Below, in pieces: positions 10,221 through 25,200 of a stretch of DNA of 64,000 bases; position 1 is the first letter of the stretch, and each line of letters opens with the position of its first letter. Location: contig NW_026526001.1 of assembly GCF_010183535.1 (NCBI RefSeq), positions 248,001 to 312,000 of the forward strand, written 5' to 3'. Both the position numbers and the translations under genes were made by a program. Origin of the DNA: Caenorhabditis remanei. Taxonomy: Eukaryota; Nematoda; Chromadorea; Rhabditida; Rhabditidae. The notes under the pieces are model-generated. The model did not search any database and was not told the DNA's origin. It saw nothing but the letters and a program-made list of their open reading frames with translations.

Positions 10221-13200
10221 GGGATACTTCTAGATAAACTCTTATTTTAGTTCACTTTTATCCTCTTTTCATTCTTTTTTCCTATAAGTCGGGGGTTGAG
10301 ATTCGTCTCTTCTGCTGCAGGGATACTTCTAGATAAACTCTTATTTTAGTTCACTTTTATCCTCTTTTCATTCTTTTTTCCTATAAGTCGGGGGTTGAGA
10401 TTCGTCTCTTCTGCTGCAGGGATACTTCTAGATAAACTCTTATTTTAGTTCACTTTTATCCTCTTTTCATTCTTTTTTCCTATAAGTCGGGGGTTGAGAT
10501 TCGTCTCTTCTGCTGCAGGGATACTTCTAGATAAACTCTTATTTTAGTTCACTTTTATCCTCTTTTCATTCTTTTTTCCTATAAGTCGGGGGTTGAGATT
10601 CGTCTCTTCTGCTGCAGGGATACTTCTAGATAAAGTCTTATTTTAGTTCACTTTTATCCTCTTTTCATTCTTTTTTCCTATAAGTCGGGGGTTGAGATTC
10701 GTCTCTTCTGCTGCAGGGATACTTCTAGATAAAGTCTTATTTTAGTTCACTTTTATCCTCTTTTTATTCTTTTTTCCTATAAGTCGGGGGTTGAGATTCG
10801 TCTCTTCTGCTGCAGGGATACTTCTAGATAAACTCTTATTTTAGTTCACTTTTATCCTCTTTTCATTCTTTTTTCCTATAAGTCGGGGGTTGAGATTCGT
10901 CTCTTCTGCTGCAGGGATACTTCTAAATAAACTCTTATTTTAGTTCACTCTCATCCTCTTTTCATTCTTTTTTCCTATAAGTCGGGGGTTGAGATTCGTC
11001 TCTTCTGCTGCAGGGATACTTCTAGATAAAGTCTTATTTTAGTTCACTTTTATCCTCTTTTCATTCTTTTTTCCTATAAGTCGGGGGTTGAGATTCGTCT
11101 CTTCTGCTGCAGGGATACTTCTAAATAAACTCTTATTTTAGTTCACTCTCATCCTCTTTTCATTCTTTTTTCCTATAAGTCGGGGGTTGAGACTTGTCTC
11201 TTCTGCTGCAGGGATACTTCTAGATAAACTCTTATTTTAGTTCACTCTCATCCTCTTTTCATTCTTTTTTCCTATAAGTCGGGGGTTGAGACTTGTCTCT
11301 TCTGCTGCAGGGATACTTCTAGATAAAGTCTTATTTTAGTTCACTTTTATCCTCTTTTCATTCTTTTTCCTATAAGTCGGGGGTTGAGATTCGTCTCTTC
11401 TGCTGCAGGGATACTTCTAGATAAAGTCTTATTTTAGTTCACTTTTATCCTCTTTTCATTCTTTTTTCCTATAAGTCGGGGGTTGAGATTCGTCTCTTCT
11501 GCTGCAGGGATACTTCTAGATAAAGTCTTATTTTAGTTCACTTTTATCCTCTTTTTATTCTTTTTTCCTATAAGTCGGGGGTTGAGATTCGTCTCTTCTG
11601 CTGCAGGGATACTTCTAAATAAACTCTTATTTTAGTTCACTCTCATCCTCTTTTCATTCTTTTTTCCTATAAGTCGGGGGTTGAGATTCGTCTCTTCTGC
11701 TGCAGGGATACTTCTAGATAAACTCTTATTTTAGTTCACTCTCATCCTCTTTTCATTCTTTGTTCCTATAAGTCGGGGGTTGAGATTCGTCTCTTCTGCT
11801 GCAGGGATGCTTCTAGATAAACTCTTATTTTAGTTCACTTTTATCCTCTTTTTATTCTTTTTTCCTATAAGTCGGGGGTTGAGATTCGTCTCTTCTGCTG
11901 CAGGGATACTTCTAGATAAACTCTTATTTTAGTTCACTTTTATCCTCTTTTCATTCTTTTTTCCTATAAGTCGGGGGTTGAGATTCGTCTCTTCTGCTGC
12001 AGGGATACTTCTAGATAAACTCTTATTTTAGTTCACTTTATCCTCTTTTCATTCTTTTTTCCTATAAGTCGGGGGTTGAGATTCGTCTCTTCTGCTGCAG
12101 GGATACTTCTAGATAAACTCTTATTTTAGTTCACTCTCATCCTCTTTTCATTCTTTTTTCCTATAAGTCGGGGGTTGAGATTCGTCTCTTCTGCTGCAGG
12201 GATGCTTCTAGATAAACTCTTATTTTAGTTCACTTTTATCCTCTTTTTATTCTTTTTTCCTATAAGTCGGGGGTTGAGATTCGTCTCTTCTGCTGCAGGG
12301 ATACTTCTAGATAAACTCTTATTTTAGTTCACTTTTATCCTCTTTTCATTCTTTTTTCCTATAAGTCGGGGGTTGAGATTCGTCTCTTCTGCTGCAGGGA
12401 TACTTCTAGATAAACTCTTATTTTAGTTCACTTTTATCCTCTTTTCATTCTTTTTTCCTATAAGTCGGGGGTTGAGATTCGTCTCTTCTGCTGCAGGGAT
12501 ACTTCTAGATAAACTCTTATTTTAGTTCACTCTCATCCTCTTTTCATTCTTTTTTCCTATAAGTCGGGGGTTGAGATTCGTCTCTTCTGCTGCAGAGATA
12601 CTTCTAGATAAACTCTTTTCTTAGTTCACTCTCATCCTCTTTTCATTCTTTTTTCCTATAAGTCGGGGGTTGAGATTCTTCTCTTCTGCTGCAGGGATAC
12701 TTCTAGATAAACTCTTATTTTAGTTCACTCTCATCCTCTTTTCATTCTTTTTTCCTATAAGTCGGGGGTTGAGATTCTTCTCTTCTGCTGCAGGGATACT
12801 TCTAGATAAACTCTTATTTTAGTTCACTCTCATCCTCTTTTCATTCTTTTTTCCTATAAGTCGGGGGTTGAGATTCTTCTCTTCTGCTGCAGGGATACTT
12901 CTAGATAAACTCTTATTTTAGTTCACTTTTATCCTCTTTTCATTCTTTTTTCCTATAAGTCGGGGGTTGAGATTCGTCTCTTCTGCTGCAGGGATACTTC
13001 TAGATAAACTCTTATTTTAGTTCACTTTTATCCTCTTTTCATTCTTTTTTCCTATAAGTCGGGGGTTGAGATTCGTCTCTTCTGCTGCAGGGATACTTCT
13101 AGATAAACTCTTATTTTAGTTCACTTTTATCCTCTTTTTATTCTTTTTTCCTATAAGTCGGGGGTTGAGATTCGTCTCTTCTGCTGCAGGGATACTTCTA

Positions 13201-16200
13201 GATAAACTCTTATTTTAGTTCACTCTCATCCTCTTTTCATTCTTTTTTCCTATAAGTCGGGGGTTGAGATTCGTCTCTTCTGCTGCAGGGATACTTCTAG
13301 ATAAACTCTTTTCTTAGTTCACTTTTATCCTCTTTTTATTCTTTTTTCCTATAAGTCGGGGGTTGAGACTTGTCTCTTCTGCTGCAGGGATACTTCTAGA
13401 TAAACTCTTATTTTAGTTCACTCTTCATCCTCTTTTCATTCTTTTTTCCTATAAGTCGGGGGTTGAGATTCGTCTCTTCTGCTGCAGGGATACTTCTAGA
13501 TAAACTCTTATTTTAGTTCACTTTTATCCTCTTTTCATTCTTTTTTCCTATAAGTCGGGGGTTGAGATTCTTCTCTTCTGCTGCAGGGATACTTCTAGAT
13601 AAACTCTTATTTTAGTTCACTTTTATCCTCTTTTTATTCTTTTTTCCTATAAGTCGGGGGTTGAGATTCGTCTCTTCTGCTGCAGGGATACTTCTAGATA
13701 AACTCTTATTTTAGTTCACTTTTATCCTCTTTTCATTCTTTTTTCCTATAAGTCGGGGGTTGAGATTCGTCTCTTCTGCTGCAGGGATACTTCTAGATAA
13801 ACTCTTATTTTAGTTCACTTTTATCCTCTTTTCATTCTTTTTTCCTATAAGTCGGGGGTTGAGATTCTTCTCTTCTGCTGCAGGGATACTTCTAGATAAA
13901 CTCTTATTTTAGTTCACTTTTATCCTCTTTTTATTCTTTTTTCCTATAAGTCGGGGGTTGAGATTCGTCTCTTCTGCTGCAGGGATACTTCTAGATAAAC
14001 TCTTATTTTAGTTCACTCTCATCCTCTTTTCATTCTTTTTTCCTATAAGTCGGGGGTTGAGATTCTTCTCTTCTGCTGCAGGGATACTTCTAGATAAACT
14101 CTTATTTTAGTTCACTTTATCCTCTTTTCATTCTTTTTTCCTATAAGTCGGGGGTTGAGATTCGTCTCTTCTGCTGCAGGGATACTTCTAGATAAACTCT
14201 TATTTTAGTTCACTTTTATCCTCTTTTCATTCTTTTTTCCTATAAGTCGGGGGTTGAGATTCGTCTCTTCTGCTGCAGGGATACTTCTAGATAAACTCTT
14301 ATTTTAGTTCACTCTCATCCTCTTTTCATTCTTTTTTCCTATAAGTCGGGGGTTGAGATTCGTCTCTTCTGCTGCAGAGATACTTCTAGATAAACTCTTA
14401 TTCTTAGTTCACTCTCATCCTCTTTTCATTCTTTTTTCCTATAAGTCGGGGGTTGAGATTCGTCTCTTCTGCTGCAGGGATACTTCTAGATAAACTCTTA
14501 TTTTAGTTCACTCTCATCCTCTTTTCATTCTTTTTTCCTATAAGTCGGGGGTTGAGATTCTTCTCTTCTGCTGCAGGGATACTTCTAGATAAACTCTTAT
14601 TTTAGTTCACTCTCATCCTCTTTTCATTCTTTTTTCCTATAAGTCGGGGGTTGAGATTCTTCTCTTCTGCTGCAGGGATACTTCTAGATAAACTCTTATT
14701 TTAGTTCACTTTTATCCTCTTTTCATTCTTTTTTCCTATAAGTCGGGGGTTGAGATTCGTCTCTTCTGCTGCAGGGATACTTCTAGATAAACTCTTATTT
14801 TAGTTCACTTTTATCCTCTTTTCATTCTTTTTTCCTATAAGTCGGGGGTTGAGATTCGTCTCTTCTGCTGCAGGGATACTTCTAGATAAACTCTTATTTT
14901 AGTTCACTTTTATCCTCTTTTTATTCTTTTTTCCTATAAGTCGGGGGTTGAGATTCGTCTCTTCTGCTGCAGGGATACTTCTAGATAAACTCTTATTTTA
15001 GTTCACTTTTATCCTCTTTTCATTCTTTTTTCCTATAAGTCGGGGGTTGAGATTCTTCTCTTCTGCTGCAGGGATACTTCTAGATAAACTCTTATTTTAG
15101 TTCACTTTTATCCTCTTTTCATTCTTTTTTCCTATAAGTCGGGGGTTGAGATTCTTCTCTTCTGCTGCAGGGATACTTCTAGATAAACTCTTATTTTAGT
15201 TCACTCTCATCCTCTTTTCATTCTTTTTTCCTATAAGTCGGGGGTTGAGATTCTTCTCTTCTGCTGCAGGGATACTTCTAGATAAACTCTTATTTTAGTT
15301 CACTTTTATCCTCTTTTTATTCTTTTTTCCTATAAGTCGGGGGTTGAGATTCGTCTCTTCTGCTGCAGGGATACTTCTAGATAAACTCTTATTTTAGTTC
15401 ACTTTTATCCTCTTTTCATTCTTTTTTCCTATAAGTCGGGGGTTGAGATTCGTCTCTTCTGCTGCAGGGATACTTCTAGATAAACTCTTATTTTAGTTCA
15501 CTCTCATCCTCTTTTCATTCTTTTTTCCTATAAGTCGGGGGTTGAGATTCGTCTCTTCTGCTGCAGGGATACTTCTAGATAAACTCTTATTTTAGTTCAC
15601 TTTTATCCTCTTTTCATTCTTTTTTCCTATAAGTCGGGGGTTGAGATTCGTCTCTTCTGCTGCAGGGATACTTCTAGATAAACTCTTATTTTAGTTCACT
15701 TTTATCCTCTTTTCATTCTTTTTTCCTATAAGTCGGGGGTTGAGACTTCGTCTCTTCTGCTGCAGGGATACTTCTAGATAAACTCTTATTTTAGTTCACT
15801 CTCATCCTCTTTTCATTCTTTTTTCCTATAAGTCGGGGGTTGAGACTTCGTCTCTTCTGCTGCAGGGATACTTCTAGATAAACTCTTATTCTTAGTTCAC
15901 TCTTCATCCTCTTTTCATTCTTTTTTCCTATAAGTCGGGGGTTGAGATTCGTCTCTTCTGCTGCAGGGATACTTCTAGATAAACTCTTATTTTAGTTCAC
16001 TTTTATCCTCTTTTCATTCTTTTTTCCTATAAGTCGGGGGTTGAGATTCGTCTCTTCTGCTGCAGGGATACTTCTAGATAAACTCTTATTTTAGTTCACT
16101 TCTATCCTCTTTTCATTCTTTTTTCCTATAAGTCGGGGGTTGAGATTCGTCTCTTCTGCTGCAGGGATACTTCTAGATAAACTCTTATTTTAGTTCACTT

Positions 16201-19200
16201 TTATCCTCTTTTCATTCTTTTTTCCTATAAGTCGGGGGTTGAGATTCGTCTCTTCTGCTGCAGGGATACTTCTAGATAAACTCTTATTTTAGTTCACTTT
16301 TATCCTCTTTTCATTCTTTTTTCCTATAAGTCGGGGGTTGAGATTCGTCTCTTCTGCTGCAGGGATACTTCTAGATAAACTCTTATTTTAGTTCACTCTC
16401 ATCCTCTTTTCATTCTTTTTTCCTATAAGTCGGGGGTTGAGACTTCGTCTCTTCTGCTGCAGGGATACTTCTAGATAAACTCTTATTCTTAGTTCACTTT
16501 TATCCTCTTTTTATTCTTTTTTCCTATAAGTCGGGGGGTTGAGACTTGTCTCTTCTGCTGCAGGGATACTTCTAGATAAACTCTTATTTTAGTTCACTCT
16601 CATCCTCTTTTCATTCTTTTTTCCTATAAGTCGGGGGTTGAGATTCGTCTCTTCTGCTGCAGGGATACTTCTAGATAAACTCTTATTTTAGTTCACTCTT
16701 CATCCTCTTTTCATTCTTTTTTCCTATAAGTCGGGGGTTGAGACTTCGTCTCTTCTGCTGCAGGGATACTTCTAGATAAACTCTTATTTTAGTTCACTCT
16801 TCATCCTCTTTTCATTCTTTTTTCCTATAAGTCGGGGGTTGAGATTCGTCTCTTCTGCTGCAGGGATACTTCTAGATAAACTCTTATTTTAGTTCACTCT
16901 TCATCCTCTTTTCATTCTTTTTTCCTATAAGTCGGGGGTTGAGACTTGTCTCTTCTGCTGCAGGGATACTTCTAGATAAACTCTTATTTTAGTTCACTTT
17001 TATCCTCTTTTCATTCTTTTTTCCTATAAGTCGGGGGTTGAGACTTGTCTCTTCTGCTGCAGGGATACTTCTAGATAAACTCTTATTTTAGTTCACTTTT
17101 ATCCTCTTTTCATTCTTTTTCCTATAAGTCGGGGGTTGAGACTTGTCTCTTCTGCTGCAGGGATACTTCTAGATAAACTCTTATTTTAGTTCACTTTTAT
17201 CCTCTTTTCATTCTTTTTTCCTATAAGTCGGGGGTTGAGACTTCGTCTCTTCTGCTGCAGGGATACTTCTAGATAAACTCTTATTTTAGTTCACTTTTAT
17301 CCTCTTTTATTCTTTTTTCCTATAAGTCGGGGGTTGAGACTTCGTCTCTTCTGCTGCAGGGATACTTCTAGATAAACTCTTATTTTAGTTCACTTTTATC
17401 CTCTTTTCATTCTTTTTTCCTATAAGTCGGGGGTTGAGACTTCGTCTCTTCTGCTGCAGGGATACTTCTAGATAAACTCTTATTTTAGTTCACTTTTATC
17501 CTCTTTTCATTCTTTTTTCCTATAAGTCGGGGGTTGAGACTTGTCTCTTCTGCTGCAGGGATACTTCTAGATAAACTCTTATTTTAGTTCACTTTTATCC
17601 TCTTTTATTCTTTTTTCCTATAAGTCGGGGGTTGAGACTTCGTCTCTTCTGCTGCAGGGATACTTCTAGATAAACTCTTATTTTAGTTCACTTTTATCCT
17701 CTTTTCATTCTTTTTTCCTATAAGTCGGGGGTTGAGATTCGTCTCTTCTGCTGCAGGGATACTTCTAGATAAACTCTTATTTTAGTTCACTTTTATCCTC
17801 TTTTCATTCTTTTTTCCTATAAGTCGGGGGTTGAGATTCGTCTCTTCTGCTGCAGGGATACTTCTAGATAAACTCTTTTCTTAGTTCACTCTCATCCTCT
17901 TTTCATTCTTTTTTCCTATAAGTCGGGGGTTGAGACTTGTCTCTTCTGCTGCAGGGATACTTCTAGATAAACTCTTTTCTTAGTTCACTTTTATCCTCTT
18001 TTATTCTTTTTTCCTATAAGTCGGGGGTTGAGACTTGTCTCTTCTGCTGCAGGGATACTTCTAGATAAACTCTTATTTTAGTTCACTTTTATCCTCTTTT
18101 CATTCTTTTTTCCTATAAGTCGGGGGTTGAGATTCGTCTCTTCTGCTGCAGGGATACTTCTAGATAAACTCTTATTTTAGTTCACTCTCATCCTCTTTTC
18201 ATTCTTTTTTCCTATAAGTCGGGGGTTGAGATTCGTCTCTTCTGCTGCAGGGATACTTCTAGATAAACTCTTATTTTAGTTCACTCTCATCCTCTTTTCA
18301 TTCTTTTTTCCTATAAGTCGGGGGTTGAGACTTCGTCTCTTCTGCTGCAGGGATACTTCTAGATAAACTCTTTTCTTAGTTCACTCTCATCCTCTTTTCA
18401 TTCTTTTTTCCTATAAGTCGGGGGTTGAGACTTGTCTCTTCTGCTGCAGGGATACTTCTAGATAAACTCTTATTCTTAGTTCACTTTATCCTCTTTTCAT
18501 TCTTTTTTCCTATAAGTCGGGGGTTGAGACTTCGTCTCTTCTGCTGCAGGGATACTTCTAGATAAACTCTTTTCTTAGTTCACTCTCATCCTCTTTTCAT
18601 TCTTTTTTCCTATAAGTCGGGGGTTGAGACTTGTCTCTTCTGCTGCAGGGATACTTCTAGATAAACTCTTATTTTAGTTCACTTTTATCCTCTTTTTATT
18701 CTTTTTTCCTATAAGTCGGGGGTTGAGACTTGTCTCTTCTGCTGCAGGGATACTTCTAGATAAACTCTTATTTTAGTTCACTTTTATCCTCTTTTATTCT
18801 TTTTTCCTATAAGTCGGGGGTTGAGACTTCGTCTCTTCTGCTGCAGGGATACTTCTAGATAAACTCTTATTCTTAGTTCACTCTCATCCTCTTTTCATTC
18901 TTTTTCCTATAAGTCGGGGGTTGAGACTTGTCTCTTCTGCTGCAGGGATACTTCTAGATAAACTCTTATTTTAGTTCACTTTTATCCTCTTTTCATTCTT
19001 TTTTCCTATAAGTCGGGGGTTGAGACTTCGTCTCTTCTGCTGCAGGGATACTTCTAGATAAACTCTTATTTTAGTTCACTCTCATCCTCTTTTCATTCTT
19101 TTTTCCTATAAGTCGGGGGTTGAGACTTGTCTCTTCTGCTGCAGGGATACTTCTAGATAAACTCTTATTTTAGTTCACTTTTATCCTCTTTTTATTCTTT

Positions 19201-22200
19201 TTTCCTATAAGTCGGGGGTTGAGACTTGTCTCTTCTGCTGCAGGGATACTTCTAGATAAACTCTTATTTTAGTTCACTTTTATCCTCTTTTTATTCTTTT
19301 TTCCTATAAGTCGGGGGTTGAGACTTCGTCTCTTCTGCTGCAGGGATACTTCTAGATAAACTCTTATTTTAGTTCACTCTTATCCTCTTTTTATTCTTTT
19401 TTCCTATAAGTCGGGGGTTGAGACTTGTCTCTTCTGCTGCAGGGATACTTCTAGATAAACTCTTATTTTAGTTCACTTTTATCCTCTTTTCATTCTTTTT
19501 TCCTATAAGTCGGGGGTTGAGATTCGTCTCTTCTGCTGCAGGGATACTTCTAGATAAACTCTTTTCTTAGTTCACTTCTATCCTCTTTTCATTCTTTTTT
19601 CCTATAAGTCGGGGGTTGAGACTTGTCTCTTCTGCTGCAGGGATACTTCTAGATAAACTCTTATTTTAGTTCACTTTTATCCTCTTTTATTCTTTTTTCC
19701 TATAAGTCGGGGGTTGAGACTTGTCTCTTCTGCTGCAGGGATACTTCTAGATAACTCTTATTTTAGTTCACTTTTATCCTCTTTTCATTCTTTTTTCCTA
19801 TAAGTCGGGGGTTGAGATTCGTCTCTTCTGCTGCAGGGATACTTCTAGATAAACTCTTTTCTTAGTTCACTCTCATCCTCTTTTCATTCTTTTTTCCTAT
19901 AAGTCGGGGGTTGAGACTTGTCTCTTCTGCTGCAGGGATACTTCTAGATAAACTCTTTCTTAGTTAACTTTTATCCTCTTTTCATTCTTTTTTCCTATAA
20001 GTCGGGGGTACTTCTAGATAAACTCTTTTCTTAGTTCACTCTCATCCTCTTTTCATTCTTTTTTCCTATAAGTCGGGGGTTGAGACTTGTCTCTTCTGCT
20101 GCAGGAGATACTTCTAGATAAACTCTTTTCTTAGTTAACTTTTATCCTCTTTTCAATTCTTTTTTCCTATAAGTCAGGGGGTTGAGACTTGTCTCTTCTG
20201 CTGCAGGGATACTTCTAGATAAACTCTATTTTAGTTCACTTTATCCTCTTTTCATTCTTTTTTCCTATAAGTCGGGGGTTGAGACTTGTCTCTTCTGCTG
20301 CAGGGATACTTCTAGATAAACTCTTATTTTAGTTCACTTTATCCTCTTTTCATTCTTTTTTCCTATAAGTCGGGGGTTGAGACTTGTCTCTTCTGCTGCA
20401 GGGATACTTCTAGATAAACTCTTATTTTAGTTCACTTTTATCCTCTTTTCATTCTTTTTTCCTATAAGTCGGGGGTTGAGACTTCGTCTCTTCTGCTGCA
20501 GGGATACTTCTAGATAAACTCTTATTTTAGTTCACTTTATCCTCTTTTCATTCTTTTTTCCTATAAGTCGGGGGTTGAGATTCGTCTCTTCTGCTGCAGG
20601 GATACTTCTAGATAAACTCTTATTTTAGTTCACTTCTATCCTCTTTTCATTCTTTTTTCCTATAAGTCGGGGGTTGAGACTTGTCTCTTCTGCTGCAGGG
20701 ATACTTCTAGATAAACTCTTATTTTAGTTCACTTTTATCCTCTTTTCATTCTTTTTTCCTATAAGTCGGGGGTTGAGACTTGTCTCTTCTGCTGCAGGGA
20801 TACTTCTAGATAAACTCTTATTTTAGTTCACTTTTATCCTCTTTTCATTCTTTTTTCCTATAAGTCGGGGGTTGAGACTTGTCTCTTCTGCTGCAGGGAT
20901 ACTTCTAGATAAACTCTTATTTTAGTTCACTTTATCCTCTTTTATTCTTTTTTCCTATAAGTCGGGGGTTGAGACTTGTCTCTTCTGCTGCAGGGATACT
21001 TCTAGATAAACTCTTATTCTTAGTTCACTTTTATCCTCTTTTCATTCTTTTTTCCTATAAGTCGGGGGTTGAGACTTGTCTCTTCTGCTGCAGGGATACT
21101 TCTAGATAAACTCTTATTTTAGTTCACTTTTATCCTCTTTTCATTCTTTTTTCCTATAAGTCGGGGGTTGAGACTTGTCTCTTCTGCTGCAGGGATACTT
21201 CTAGATAAACTCTTATTTTAGTTCACTTTTATCCTCTTTTCATTCTTTTTTCCTATAAGTCGGGGGTTGAGACTTGTCTCTTCTGCTGCAGGGATACTTC
21301 TAGATAAACTCTTATTTTAGTTCACTTTTATCCTCTTTTCATTCTTTTTTCCTATAAGTCGGGGGTTGAGACTTGTCTCTTCTGCTGCAGGGATACTTCT
21401 AGATAAACTCTTATTTTAGTTCACTTTTATCCTCTTTTCATTCTTTTTTCCTATAAGTCGGGGGTTGAGACTTGTCTCTTCTGCTGCAGGGATACTTCTA
21501 GATAAACTCTTATTTTAGTTCACTTTTATCCTCTTTTCATTCTTTTTTCCTATAAGTCGGGGGTTGAGACTTGTCTCTTCTGCTGCAGGGATACTTCTAG
21601 ATAAACTCTTTTCTTAGTTCACTTTTATCCTCTTTTCATTCTTTTTTCCTATAAGTCGGGGGTTGAGACTTGTCTCTTCTGCTGCAGGGATACTTCTAGA
21701 TAAACTCTTATTTTAGTTCACTTTTATCCTCTTTTCATTCTTTTTTCCTATAAGTCGGGGGTTGAGACTTGTCTCTTCTGCTGCAGGGATACTTCTAGAT
21801 AAACTCTTTTCTTAGTTCACTTTATCCTCTTTTCATTCTTTTTTCCTATAAGTCGGGGGTTGAGACTTGTCTCTTCTGCTGCAGGGATACTTCTAGATAA
21901 ACTCTTTCTTAGTTCACTTTTATCCTCTTTTATTCTTTTTTCCTATAAGTCGGGGGTTGAGACTTCGTCTCTTCTGCTGCAGGGATACTTCTAGATAAAC
22001 TCTTATTTTAGTTCACTCTCATCCTCTTTTCATTCTTTTTTCCTATAAGTCGGGGGTTGAGACTTCGTCTCTTCTGCTGCAGGGATACTTCTAGATAAAC
22101 TCTTATTTTAGTTCACTCTCATCCTCTTTTCATTCTTTTTTCCTATAAGTCGGGGGTTGAGATTCGTCTCTTCTGCTGCAGGGATACTTCTAGATAAACT

Positions 22201-25200
22201 CTTTTCTTAGTTCACTTTTATCCTCTTTTTATTCTTTTTTCCTATAAGTCGGGGGTTGAGACTTGTCTCTTCTGCTGCAGGGATACTTCTAGATAAACTC
22301 TTATTTTAGTTCACTTTATCCTCTTTTCATTCTTTTTTCCTATAAGTCGGGGGTTGAGACTTGTCTCTTCTGCTGCAGGGATACTTCTAGATAAACTCTT
22401 ATTTTAGTTCACTTTTATCCTCTTTTTATTCTTTTTTCCTATAAGTCGGGGGTTGAGATTCGTCTCTTCTGCTGCAGGGATACTTCTAGATAAACTCTTA
22501 TTTTAGTTCACTTTTATCCTCTTTTCATTCTTTTTTCCTATAAGTCGGGGGTTGAGACTTCGTCTCTTCTGCTGCAGGGATACTTCTAGATAAACTCTTA
22601 TTTTAGTTCACTTCTATCCTCTTTTCATTCTTTTTTCCTATAAGTCGGGGGTTGAGATTCGTCTCTTCTGCTGCAGGGATACTTCTAGATAAACTCTTAT
22701 TTTAGTTCACTTTTATCCTCTTTTTATTCTTTTTTCCTATAAGTCGGGGGTTGAGACTTGTCTCTTCTGCTGCAGGGATACTTCTAGATAAACTCTTATT
22801 TTAGTTCACTTTATCCTCTTTTTCATTCTTTTTTCCTATAAGTCGGGGGTTGAGACTTGTCTCTTCTGCTGCAGGGATACTTCTAGATAAACTCTTTTCT
22901 TAGTTCACTCTCATCCTCTTTTCATTCTTTTTTCCTATAAGTCGGGGGTTGAGACTTCGTCTCTTCTGCTGCAGGGATACTTCTAGATAAACTCTTATTT
23001 TAGTTCACTCTTATCCTCTTTTTATTCTTTTTTCCTATAAGTCGGGGGTTGAGACTTGTCTCTTCTGCTGCAGGGATACTTCTAGATAAACTCTTATTTT
23101 AGTTCACTCTCATCCTCTTTTCATTCTTTTTTCCTATAAGTCGGGGGTTGAGACTTCGTCTCTTCTGCTGCAGGGATACTTCTAGATAAACTCTTATTTT
23201 AGTTCACTCTCATCCTCTTTTCATTCTTTTTTCCTATAAGTCGGGGGTTGAGATTCGTCTCTTCTGCTGCAGGGATACTTCTAGATAAACTCTTATTTTA
23301 GTTCACTCTCATCCTCTTTTCATTCTTTTTTCCTATAAGTCGGGGGTTGAGACTTCGTCTCTTCTGCTGCAGGGATACTTCTAGATAAACTCTTATTTTA
23401 GTTCACTCTCATCCTCTTTTTATTCTTTTTTCCTATAAGTCGGGGGTTGAGACTTGTCTCTTCTGCTGCAGGGATACTTCTAGATAAACTCTTATTTTAG
23501 TTCACTTTTATCCTCTTTTTATTCTTTTTTCCTATAAGTCGGGGGTTGAGACTTGTCTCTTCTGCTGCAGGGATACTTCTAGATAAACTCTTATTTTAGT
23601 TCACTCTCATCCTCTTTTTATTCTTTTTTCCTATAAGTCGGGGGTTGAGATTCGTCTCTTCTGCTGCAGGGATACTTCTAGATAAACTCTTATTTTAGTT
23701 CACTTTATCCTCTTTTATTCTTTTTTCCTATAAGTCGGGGGTTGAGACTTGTCTCTTCTGCTGCAGGGATACTTCTAGATAAACTCTTATTTTAGTTCAC
23801 TCTTCATCCTCTTTTCATTCTTTTTTCCTATAAGTCGGGGGTGAGATTCGTCTCTTCTGCTGCAGGATGCTTCTAGATAAACTCTTATTTAGTTCACTCT
23901 CATCCTCTTTTCATCTTTTTTCCTATAAGTCGGGGGTTGAGATTCGTCTCTTCTGCTGCAGGGATACTTCTAGATAAACTCTTTTCTTAGTTCTCTCCTC
24001 TTTTCATTCTTTTTCCTATAAGTCGGGGGTTGAGACTTGTCTCTTCTGCTGCAGGGATACTTCTAGATAAACTCTTTTCTTAGTTCACTTTTATCCTCTT
24101 TCATTCTTTTTTCCTATAAGTCGGGGGTTGAGACTTGTCTCTTCTGCTGCAGGGATACTTCTAGATAAACTCTTTTCTTAGTTCACTCTCATCCTCTTTT
24201 CATTCTTTTTTCCTATAAGTCGGGGGTTGAGATTCGTCTCTTCTGCTGCAGGGATACTTCTAGATAAACTCTTATTTAGTTCACTCTCATCCTCTTTTTA
24301 TTTCTTTTTTCCATAGTCGGGGGTTGAGACTTGTCTCTTCTGCTGCAGGGATACTTCTAGATAAACTCTTTCTTAGTTCACTTTTATCCTCTTTTCATTC
24401 TTTTTTCCTATAAGTCGGGGGTTGAGACTTGTCTCTTCTGCTGCAGGGATACTTCTAGATAAACTCTTTTCTTAGTTCACTCTCATCCTCTTTTCATTCT
24501 TTTTTCCTATAAGTCGGGGGTTGAGATTCGTCTCTTCTGCTGCAGGGATACTTCTAGATAAACTCTTATTTTAGTTCACTTTTATCCTCTTTTCATTCTT
24601 TTTTCCTATAAGTCGGGGGTTGAGATTCGTCTCTTCTGCTGCAGGGATACTTCTAGATAAACTCTTATTTTAGTTCACTTTTATCCTCTTTTCATTCTTT
24701 TTTCCTATAAGTCGGGGGTTGAGATTCGTCTCTTCTGCTGCAGGGATACTTCTAGATAAACTCTTATTTTAGTTCACTTTTATCCTCTTTTCATTCTTTT
24801 TTCCTATAAGTCGGGGGTTGAGATTCGTCTCTTCTGCTGCAGGGATACTTCTAGATAAACTCTTATTTTAGTTCACTCTCATCCTCTTTTCATTCTTTTT
24901 TCCTATAAGTCGGGGGTTGAGATTCGTCTCTTCTGCTGCAGGGATACTTCTAGATAAACTCTTTTCTTAGTTCACTTTTATCCTCTTTTTATTCTTTTTT
25001 CCTATAAGTCGGGGGTTGAGACTTGTCTCTTCTGCTGCAGGGATACTTCTAGATAAACTCTTTTCTTAGTTCACTTTTATCCTCTTTTCATTCTTTTTTC
25101 CTATAAGTCGGGGGTTGAGATTCGTCTCTTCTGCTGCAGGGATACTTCTAGATAAACTCTTTTCTTAGTTCACTCTCATCCTCTTTTCATTCTTTTTTCC

